NCBI RefSeq assembly: GCF_049065735.1 | Contig: NZ_JBAKHD010000002.1 | Span: forward strand, 434,001 to 498,000 | Direction of reading: 5' to 3' | Source: Paramesorhizobium sp049065735 | GTDB lineage: Bacteria; Pseudomonadota; Alphaproteobacteria; Rhizobiales; Rhizobiaceae | Length of the DNA: 64,000 nt | Position numbers and translations under genes: made by a program | Part shown: piece after piece, positions 58,236 through 64,000 of the stretch | Position numbering within the stretch: position 1 is the stretch's first letter | How the letters are laid out: the number at the start of each line of letters is the position of its first letter | The notes under the pieces: model-generated | The model's database searches: none | Told to the model about the DNA's origin: nothing | Seen by the model: the letters and a program-made list of their open reading frames with translations, nothing else

Positions 58236-59287
58236 ATGAAAACAATTGGATTTGCCTGCACGGCGGTCGATGAGCCGCATGGTTTTCGAGCGGCGCGCGC
58301 CGCGCCCCAACGACGTTGTGATGGAGATCCTCTATTGCGGTGTCTGCCACTCCGACCTTCACTGGTCACGGAACGATTGGGGCTGGACGGTTTTTCCTGC
58401 CGTTCCTGGCCATGAGATCATCGGCCGCGTGACCGAGACCGGCTCGCAGGTGACGCGCTACAAGGTGGGCCATCATGTCGCTGTCGGTTGCATGGTCGAC
58501 AGCTGCCAGCAATGCGACCAGTGCCGCAAGGGCGAGGAGCAATATTGCCGTGAAGGCATGACCGGCACCTATGGCGGCATCGACCGTGTCACGGGCGAGC
58601 AGACCTATGGCGGATATTCCAAGCACCTGACCGTTCGCGAGGAATTCGCGCTTCGGGTGCCCGAAGGGCTGGATATTTCCCGCGCTGCGCCGCTGCTCTG
58701 CGCCGGCATCACGACCTATTCGCCGCTGCGCACCTGGAATGCGGGTCCCGGCAGCCGTGTCGGCGTGATCGGCCTCGGCGGTCTCGGCCATATGGCCGTC
58801 AAGCTGGCGGCGGCGATGGGCGCGGAGGTGACGGTCATCAGCCGCACGAAGGATAAGGAAGCGGATGCGCTGGCCCTCGGCACCGACTGTCTGCTTCTCT
58901 CGACCGATCCGGCCGCCATGGAAAAGGCTGCATCGAGCTTCGACCTCATCATCGACACTGTGCCGGTGGAGCATGACGTCACGCCCTATATGCCGCTGCT
59001 CGACATCGACGGCACGCTTGCCATCGTCGGACAGGTGGGCCCGATGGCAGGAATGAACACGGTTCCGTTCGTCATGGGCAGGCGGCGCGTTGCCGGTTCC
59101 ATGATCGGCGGCATCAGCCAGACGCAGGAAATGCTCGATTTCTGCGCCCGGATGAACATTTCTGCCCGATGTCGAGATGATCCGCATGGATGAGATCAAC
59201 GACGCATTCAAGCGCATGGAAAAAGCGGATGTGCGCTATCGCTTCGTCATCGACATGGCCTCGCTGCCTGCGGTCGAGGCGGCCTGA
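58236..59287 (+). pseudogene. yahK: Zinc-dependent alcohol dehydrogenase (YahK-like) with two frameshifts
   Basis: Reads as a YahK-type NADP alcohol dehydrogenase (reduces aldehydes) only if two single-base insertions are skipped. Frame 1 from 58236 gives MKTIGFACTAVDEP; an extra C at 58278 then shifts into VFERRAPRPNDVVMEI, YCGVCHSDLHW (catalytic Zn), VPGHEIIGRVTETG, the structural zinc Cys set CQQCDQCRKGEEQYC and the NADP loop VGVIGLGGLGHMAVKLAAA. A third T in the TTT run at 59159-59161 shifts out again just before LPDVEMIRMDEINDAF and VRYRFVIDM. Both shifts lie at conserved places, so either the gene is newly inactivated or the assembly has errors. An RBS-like AAGGAAG precedes the ATG. Confidence 0.85.
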
Positions 59288-59338
59288 CGCCGTGACAGCA
59301 GCCGCGCCGCCATCATCCGGCGCGGCTTTTACACCGGT

Positions 59339-59785
59339 TCAGCTCTTCGCCGGGCGAAAGCGTAAATGTATGAGGGGATAGGGTCGCCCTTGGCCGTCAA
59401 GCGCGGAACGTCCGATACGCTCGAAACCGATTCGCTCATAGAACGCCGTCGCTTGTGCGTTTTGCTCATTGACATCGGTTGTCAGCCGGGGATGCAGTTG
59501 AAGCGCGCAGCGGACGAGCGCCTTGCCAACGCCTTTTCCATGATGGTCCGGATCGATGAAAAGCGCTTCCATATGGCCTTCATGAAGGAACATGAAGCCA
59601 ATGGGACGGTCTTCGGCATCCGCGGCGAGCGTCAGCTCGACCCGCGGGAGAAATGCCGATACCTCCTGCTCGATGGCGATACGGTCCGCCCGGCTTAGAA
59701 AATGATGCGTGGCGTCGACGGCTTTGCGCCAGATTTCGATAAGCCGCGCGGCATCCTCCGCACGGGACGGGCGCAGTCTGAACAT
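59339..59785 (-). CDS. GNAT family N-acetyltransferase (YjaB-like)
   Basis: A 148-residue single-domain acetyltransferase. The start LRPSRAEDAARLIEIWRKAV is followed by ATHHFLSRADRIAIEQEV, then the GNAT core EALFIDPDHHGKGVGKALVRCAL (motif A, H-x-G-K-G-V-G) and VNEQNAQATAFYERIGFERIG. The overall pattern, with W-R-K-A-V-D-A-T-H-H near residue 20, resembles E. coli YjaB/YhhY-like enzymes. The substrate is unknown. It is 6 bases from the nudK stop and may be co-transcribed with it. Confidence 0.87.
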   Translation of the reverse strand: MFRLRPSRAEDAARLIEIWRKAVDATHHFLSRADRIAIEQEVSAFLPRVELTLAADAEDRPIGFMFLHEGHMEALFIDPDHHGKGVGKALVRCALQLHPRLTTDVNEQNAQATAFYERIGFERIGRSALDGQGRPYPLIHLRFRPAKS

Positions 59786-59791
59786 CGCCCG

Positions 59792-60382
59792 CTATCTCCG
59801 CGGCGGCATCAGATTCAGCGCCGCATATTGCAGCAGCATGATGGTCTTGGCGTCCTGGATTGCGCCCGATTCGATCATGGCCAGGGCCTCATCGATCTTC
59901 AGTTCGAGCACCTCGATATCCTCGCCCTCGCCGGCGATCCCGCCGCCATCGCCTTTGCGCATGGTGGGATCATATTCAGCAACGAAGAAATGCAGGCGTT
60001 CCGTGACTGAGCCGGGGCTCATGAAACAGCTGAAGATCTGCCGTGTCTCGCCAAGGACGAGGCCGAGTTCCTCCTCAACCTCCTTGCGGATGCGCTCCTC
60101 GGGAGAAGCTTCGTCGAGCAAGCCCGCCGCCGCTTCGATCAGGAGGTCGTCATGGCCGTTGACATAGGCGGGATAGCGGAACTGCCGTGTCAGCAAGACG
60201 GTGCCGCGCACGGGATCGTAGGGAAGCAGCGTTGCGCCGTTGCCGCGATCATAGGTCTCGCGGCTCATCGTCTGCCAGCTGCCATCGGAGCGCTGCCAGT
60301 CGAATGTTGTCTTCTTGAGGAGATACCAATCGTCTGAGAGCGTCGTGACGTCGCGAATGCGGATGCGGTTCTGGATTGACAT
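59792..60382 (-). CDS. nudK: Nudix hydrolase, GDP-mannose pyrophosphatase-like
   Basis: A 196-residue Nudix enzyme close to E. coli NudK, which hydrolyses GDP-mannose and other nucleotide sugars. Shared marks are LSDDWYLLKKTTFDWQRSDG, SRETYDRGNGATLLPYD, LTRQFRYPAYVNGH, the Nudix box region AAGLLDEASPEERIRKEVEEELG and MSPGSVTERLHFFVAEYD, and the tail GEDIEVLELKIDEALAMI. The ATG at 60382 gives the E. coli-like length; an earlier in-frame Met lies inside the tRNA-Gly gene and is rejected. It lies downstream of tRNA-Gly on the same strand. Confidence 0.92.
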   Translation of the reverse strand: MSIQNRIRIRDVTTLSDDWYLLKKTTFDWQRSDGSWQTMSRETYDRGNGATLLPYDPVRGTVLLTRQFRYPAYVNGHDDLLIEAAAGLLDEASPEERIRKEVEEELGLVLGETRQIFSCFMSPGSVTERLHFFVAEYDPTMRKGDGGGIAGEGEDIEVLELKIDEALAMIESGAIQDAKTIMLLQYAALNLMPPRR

Positions 60383-60460
60383 GCAAAGCCCCGACCGGAT
60401 GGCGCGTAAGAACAGGCACCCGAAGGGTGCTGATTTATGGTATTGAAATTTAAGAGAAAC

Positions 60461-60535
60461 TGGAGCGGGCGAAGGGATTCGAACCCTCGACCCCAACCTT
60501 GGCAAGGTTGTGCTCTACCCCTGAGCTACACCCGC
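60461..60535 (-). tRNA. tRNA-Gly (anticodon GCC)
   Basis: The 75-base minus-strand cloverleaf from GCGGGTG to CGCCCGC plus T and an encoded CCA. D arm GCTCAGGGGTAGAGC, anticodon stem CAACC/GGTTG with loop TTGCCAA (GCC), T arm GAGGGTTCGAATCCCTT. All stems pair. Confidence 0.95.
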
Positions 60536-60772
60536 TCGCGCCAGCGCGTCGCTGAAGACGAGGGCTATATGGCCCAACCGAATGAGGAATGCAACAGAAA
60601 ATCGACGGAAATTTTTCAATTGTTTTTCGCCTGTGGAATTCCGGGCTTTCGGCCGTTGGAAAACCAGGCGAAGCGCACAGTGACATGAGAAGCCGGAAAA
60701 TGTTTTCCGTTCGGCTTAAGGTGCGGTAGACCGTTTCCATCCAGAATTTGTGTGAGACCCGAACGATTTGCC

Positions 60773-61291
60773 ATGCCGAAAACCCCTGACGAGCTTTTTG
60801 CCTTCCTCGACGAATTGGGAATCAGCGTGAAGACGGTGACCCATCCGCCGCTTTACACCGTCGCCGATTCGCAATCGCTTCGCGGCGAGATTCCCGGCGG
60901 GCATACCAAGAATCTTTTCCTCAAGGACAAGAAGGACAATTTCTTCCTTCTGACCGTGGAGGAGGATGCGGTGGTGGATCTGAAATCGGTGCATACGCTG
61001 ATCGGCGCGGCCAGCCGCGTCTCCTTCGGCAAGCCGGAAAAGCTGATGGAATATCTGGGCCTCCTGCCCGGCTCGGTCAGCGCGCTCGGTGCGATCAACG
61101 ACACTGGGAACCGCGTGAAGATCATTCTCGACGCGAATCTCATGCGGCATGACATCATCAATGCGCATCCGCTTACCAATGATGCGACCACCTCCATCGG
61201 ACGGGACGATCTTGTGCACTTCCTGCGTGCCACCGGGCATGAGCCCGAGATATTGCCCGTGGCGGCATCACCGGACACGCCCGGGGAATAA
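60773..61291 (+). CDS. Prolyl-tRNA editing protein (ProXp/YbaK-like)
   Basis: Trans-editing deacylase that removes mischarged amino acids (Ala or similar) from tRNA-Pro. The 172-residue protein shows VKTVTHPPLYTVADSQSLRGEIPGGHTKNLFLKDKKDN with the catalytic Lys in the GGHTKNLFLKD block, VVDLKSVHTLIGAASRVSFG and the substrate loop LGAINDTGNRVKIILDANL. This matches the ProXp-ala (PrdX) group rather than YbaK. The ATG at 60773 (MPKTPDELFAF) is chosen over one 7 codons upstream. It stands first in a same-strand cluster with cnoX. Confidence 0.9.
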   Translation: MPKTPDELFAFLDELGISVKTVTHPPLYTVADSQSLRGEIPGGHTKNLFLKDKKDNFFLLTVEEDAVVDLKSVHTLIGAASRVSFGKPEKLMEYLGLLPGSVSALGAINDTGNRVKIILDANLMRHDIINAHPLTNDATTSIGRDDLVHFLRATGHEPEILPVAASPDTPGE

Positions 61292-61372
61292 AGCTGCCGG
61301 ACAGGCCTTGAAACGCCCGTTCCAAGACACAAACTGACCATAATCCGAGAAATGCAGCGTAAAGGACGGACC

Positions 61373-62320
61373 ATGAGCACCGATAGCAGCCAGACAGGCG
61401 CGGACATTTCCTTGCAATCGAAGCCCGCAAATGGCGCTGCGAATGCCGGCGCGCTCATCAAGGAAACCACCACCGCCGCATTCTCCGCCGATGTCATCGC
61501 CGAATCGCGCAAGCAGCCGGTGCTGGTCGATTTCTGGGCGCCCTGGTGCGGGCCCTGCAAGCAGCTGACGCCGGTTCTGGAAAAGGCGGTCAAGGAGGCA
61601 GGCGGCAGCGTCAAGCTGGTCAAGATGAATATCGAGGATCACCCCGCCATTGCCGGCCAGCTCGGCATCCAGAATATCCCCGCCGTGATCGCCTTCGTCA
61701 ACGGTCAGCCGGTCGACGGCTTCATGGGCGCGCTGCCCGAATCGAAGGTGAAGGAATTTATCAGCAAGGTCGGCGGTCCCGGCGGCAAGGACGCGGCGAT
61801 CGAAGAGGCGCTGGCCGCTGCAGCGGAACTTGTCACCCATGCGGATTATGACGAGGCCGCCCAGCTCTATTCGGCGATCCTGCAGGAAGCGCCCGGCAAT
61901 ATCACCGCGATTGCGGGCCTGGCGAACTGCCTCATCGAAATGGGCGACAGGGAGCGGGCGCGTAAGGTGCTCGACGATGTGCCCGGCGACAAGAAGAACG
62001 ACGCGGCCATCCGCGCCGTGGAGGCCCGGCTGGCGCTGGCGGAGCAGGCGGCGAAGCTCGGTGATCCGAAAGAGCTTGAAGCGAGGATCGCCAAGGATCC
62101 AAAGGACTATCAGGCGCGTTTCGATCTCGCCATGATTCACAATGCGCAAGGTCGCCGCATGGAAGCCGCCGACGAGCTTCTGGCGATCATGCGGGCCGAC
62201 CGCAACTGGAACGACGACGGTGCGCGCAAGGAATTGCTGCAGCTGTTCGAGGCATGGGGACCGGCCGACGCGGCAACACTGGCGGCGCGGCGCAAACTGT
62301 CCTCGCTGCTTTTCTCCTAG
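61373..62320 (+). CDS. cnoX: Chaperedoxin CnoX (thioredoxin plus TPR)
   Basis: Cytosolic thioredoxin-fold chaperone that guards proteins from over-oxidation and hands them to GroEL. The 315-residue protein has a thioredoxin domain after a 30-residue lead, with FWAPWCGPCKQLTPVL (Cys59, Cys62). E. coli CnoX has SxxC here, whereas this has the active WCGPC as in many alphaproteobacterial homologues, so it may also be a reductase. The C-terminal ~170 residues are TPR-like helices (AAELVTHADYDEAAQLYSAIL, FDLAMIHNAQGRRMEAADEL) ending LLFS. It is followed by a LON-domain gene. Confidence 0.92.
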   Translation: MSTDSSQTGADISLQSKPANGAANAGALIKETTTAAFSADVIAESRKQPVLVDFWAPWCGPCKQLTPVLEKAVKEAGGSVKLVKMNIEDHPAIAGQLGIQNIPAVIAFVNGQPVDGFMGALPESKVKEFISKVGGPGGKDAAIEEALAAAAELVTHADYDEAAQLYSAILQEAPGNITAIAGLANCLIEMGDRERARKVLDDVPGDKKNDAAIRAVEARLALAEQAAKLGDPKELEARIAKDPKDYQARFDLAMIHNAQGRRMEAADELLAIMRADRNWNDDGARKELLQLFEAWGPADAATLAARRKLSSLLFS

Positions 62321-62384
62321 GGGCGGAAAGGCGGAAAGGGACGAAATCAACAGCTGCCGCAGGCGGCAGGGAGAGAGTGTTTCG

Positions 62385-63062
62385 ATGCAGGCGGGCAATG
62401 CGCATTACCGCACTATAAAGGATGTTCCGGATGTCATTCCGGTCTTCCCGCTGAGGGCTGCGCTGCTCTTGCCGAACGGGCAGCTGCCGCTCAACATCTT
62501 CGAGCCGCGCTATATCGAAATGCTGGACGCCGCCATGGCGGGCAGGCGCATCATAGGCATGATCCAGCCCTGCCTCGAGGGTGACACGGGCGCGGCCGCG
62601 CGCGCAGTCCCCGATCTCTGCGAGGTCGGCTGCATGGGCCGGGTCACAACCTATGCCGAAACCGGCGACGGTCGTGTCCTGATCACGCTTCAGGGCATTT
62701 GCCGCTTCCGCGTTCTGGACGAAATCTCCAGCCGCCTGCCGTTCCGCCAATGCCGCGTCGCGCCTTTCCTGGCCGACCTCGACGAAGCCGCAGGCACGAT
62801 GGATATCGACCGCCAGGCGCTGCTCAAGACCTTCCGCGATTATCTCGAGGCCAACAGTCTCACCGCGGATTGGGACAGTATCTCGCGGGCCGGCAATGAG
62901 ATGCTGGTGAATGCGCTTTCGATGATGTCGCCCTTCGGCGCGGCGGAAAAACAAGCTCTTCTCGAAGCCCCTGATCTCAAGGCGCGCGCCGAGACCCTGA
63001 TCGCCATCACCGAAATCGCGCTCGCCAAGGAGCGGGACGATTTCGGTTCCAGCCTGCAATAA
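62385..63062 (+). CDS. LON substrate-binding domain protein
   Basis: A 225-residue protein consisting of the LON N-terminal (substrate-binding) domain, without the ATPase or protease parts. Marks are VIPVFPLRAALLLPNGQLPLNIFEPRYIEMLD, IGMIQPC, VGCMGRVTTYAETGDGRVLITLQGICRFRVLDE and RQALLKTFRDYLEANSL. Function is unknown; the family is common as a stand-alone gene beside cnoX and Trm112 in alphaproteobacteria. The ATG at 62385 follows AGAGAGTG; the frame is open upstream within cnoX but not conserved. Confidence 0.9.
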   Translation: MQAGNAHYRTIKDVPDVIPVFPLRAALLLPNGQLPLNIFEPRYIEMLDAAMAGRRIIGMIQPCLEGDTGAAARAVPDLCEVGCMGRVTTYAETGDGRVLITLQGICRFRVLDEISSRLPFRQCRVAPFLADLDEAAGTMDIDRQALLKTFRDYLEANSLTADWDSISRAGNEMLVNALSMMSPFGAAEKQALLEAPDLKARAETLIAITEIALAKERDDFGSSLQ

Positions 63063-63077
63063 TCGAAAGGCTCCGCT

Positions 63078-63272
63078 ATGAGCGAAGAGACAAAATCATC
63101 GGCCATCGATCCGAAGCTTCTGGAACTCCTCGTCTGCCCGCTGACCAAAAGCCGGCTGGTCTATGACGCGGAGCATGAAGAGTTGATTTCGGAAAAGGCA
63201 GGCCTCGCCTATCCGGTGCGCGACGGCATTCCCATCATGCTGCCTTCGGAGGCGAGGACCATTGGTGAGTGA
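63078..63272 (+). CDS. Trm112 family protein
   Basis: A 64-residue zinc-knuckle-like protein of the Trm112 family, which activates methyltransferases in other organisms. Sequence marks are DPKLLELLVCPLTKSRLVYD, ELISEKAGLAYPVRDGIPIML and the C-terminal PSEARTIGE. Only one Cys is present (LLVCPLTK), so no zinc site is expected, as in many bacterial members. It starts 15 bases after the LON-domain gene and shares its transcript with it and cnoX. Confidence 0.9.
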   Translation: MSEETKSSAIDPKLLELLVCPLTKSRLVYDAEHEELISEKAGLAYPVRDGIPIMLPSEARTIGE

Positions 63273-63307
63273 AGGTTAAGCGAAGGCACGCTCATTCGCT
63301 TAACCTT
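63272..63307. terminator. Bidirectional terminator between Trm112 and gloB
   Basis: AAGGTTAAGCGAA pairs with TTCGCTTAACCTT, 13 base pairs around a 10-base loop, followed by TTTATTCTTTT on the plus strand. It begins at the last base of the Trm112 stop codon and lies just before the stop of the convergent gloB. Confidence 0.85.
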
Positions 63308-63315
63308 TTATTCTT

Positions 63316-64000
63316 TTAGAAATGATCCTTCCGCTTGCGGATTTCCGCAAAAATCTCCTCATTGCCGGCATTTTGCATCCCGAGTCTCACGCGGATGCCC
63401 TGGTCGTGCCAGCGCAGGAAGGGGTTGGTGGCCATTTCGAGGGCGATGGTGGTGGGGAGGGTCGGCTTGCCGGCTTCGCGCAGGCGGGTGATTTCCTTTG
63501 CGCGTTCCTTCAAGGCCGGGTTTTCCGGATCGATGGTGAGCGCAAAGCGGGCGTTGCTCTCGGTGTATTCATGGCCGCAATAGATCGCCGTGTCGCCCGG
63601 CAGCGCGACGAGGCGTTCGAGCGAGCGGAACATGGTCGCAGGCGTGCCTTCGAACAGCCTGCCGCAGCCCAGCGCGAACAGCGTGTCGCCCGTGAAGGCC
63701 ACCTTGGCCTGGGGAAGATAATAAGAAACCTCACCCGCCGTATGGCCGGGGGTTTCGATCACGTCCACATCGAAGCGGCCGAATTTGAAACGGTCGCCAT
63801 GGGAGACCGTGCGGTCGATACCGGGGATCTTGTCCTTTTCCGCTTCCGGGCCGGTGATCGTCAGGCCGAACCTGGCTTTCAGCGCAAGATTGGCTTCGAC
63901 GTGGTCGATATGATGATGGGTCGTGAAAATCTCGTCCAGCGTCCAGCCGCGCCGTTTCAGGGCAGCCAGAACAGCCGTTTCCTCCGGCGCGTCGATGGCG
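63316..64000 (-). CDS. gloB: Hydroxyacylglutathione hydrolase (glyoxalase II), 5' end cut by the window
   Basis: Hydrolyses S-lactoylglutathione in methylglyoxal detoxification. About 227 residues are visible; the N-terminus lies beyond 64000. The metallo-beta-lactamase site reads FTTHHHIDHVEANLALK (THxHxDH pattern), followed by VIETPGHTAGEVSYYLP, VAFTGDTLFALGCGRLFEG, and IYCGHEYTESNARFALTIDPENP, the substrate-binding C-terminal part typical of GloB. It ends next to the bidirectional terminator and is convergent with the cnoX-LON-Trm112 unit. Confidence 0.95.
   Translation of the reverse strand, partial: AIDAPEETAVLAALKRRGWTLDEIFTTHHHIDHVEANLALKARFGLTITGPEAEKDKIPGIDRTVSHGDRFKFGRFDVDVIETPGHTAGEVSYYLPQAKVAFTGDTLFALGCGRLFEGTPATMFRSLERLVALPGDTAIYCGHEYTESNARFALTIDPENPALKERAKEITRLREAGKPTLPTTIALEMATNPFLRWHDQGIRVRLGMQNAGNEEIFAEIRKRKDHF

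Overview
The window is GC-rich, densely packed bacterial chromosome that reads as core genome of an alphaproteobacterium of the order Hyphomicrobiales (Rhizobiales), close to the Brucellaceae/Rhizobiaceae. Signs of this are order-typical families (DUF3108 beside rpmB, TIGR02302, DUF2125, DUF1737), the blocks ftsE-ftsX/hpt, lysA-lptM-argH/tlpA, etfB-etfA-hbd and mutT-GNAT-argJ-ppiC/secA, a SAM-II riboswitch before metA, and several families of small dispersed palindromic repeats. I see no prophage, insertion sequence, CRISPR array or rRNA operon. The genus call is inference.

Layout. 1-7 kb: queuosine-precursor transporter (cut by the window edge), rpmB, DUF3108 protein, EamA exporter, a divergent MerR regulator/zinc-type P-ATPase pair with a clear operator, and metA with a small secreted protein. 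7-15 kb: hisC-tyrC, DUF2125, ChaC-like cyclotransferase, plsC, YdcF, ftsEX, hpt. 15-24 kb: TIGR02302, lysA, lptM, argH, tlpA, YaiI, a second EamA exporter, BrkB/YihY. 24-31 kb: HIG1 protein, cobalamin adenosyltransferase, etfBA-hbd behind a LiuR-like palindrome, a 42-codon small ORF, cysK, tRNA-Ala, YggT-DUF167, ppa. 31-46 kb: GNAT, typA, mgtE, M3 peptidase, DUF1737, leuD, zinc metallopeptidase, asd, MHS-family transporter, ada, leuB, comF. 46-58 kb: NDUFAF5-like methyltransferase, mutT, GNAT, argJ, PpiC/SurA-type foldase, secA, flippase plus CelD-like acyltransferase, CPBP protease. 58-64 kb: a frameshifted alcohol dehydrogenase, GNAT, nudK, tRNA-Gly, ProX-type editing protein, cnoX, LON-domain protein, Trm112, and gloB (cut by the edge).

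Functional themes are amino-acid biosynthesis (met, his/tyr, lys, arg, cys, leu and the aspartate-family branch enzyme asd), envelope and secretion (SecA, foldase, FtsEX, PlsC, flippase) and thiol/metal homeostasis.

The most noteworthy signal is the 5' region of asd. A 41-residue ORF with a good ribosome-binding site has 9 Thr in its last 16 residues. It is followed by a GC hairpin and an intrinsic terminator just before asd, and codons 19-24 of the ORF are complementary to the terminator's 5' arm. This looks like a threonine-responsive attenuator. Others are a SAM-II aptamer followed by an intrinsic terminator at metA, a MetA carrying the acetyl-CoA-specifying Glu111, a transporter with a ~185-residue periplasmic insertion, and at least seven families of small palindromic repeats in intergenic DNA.
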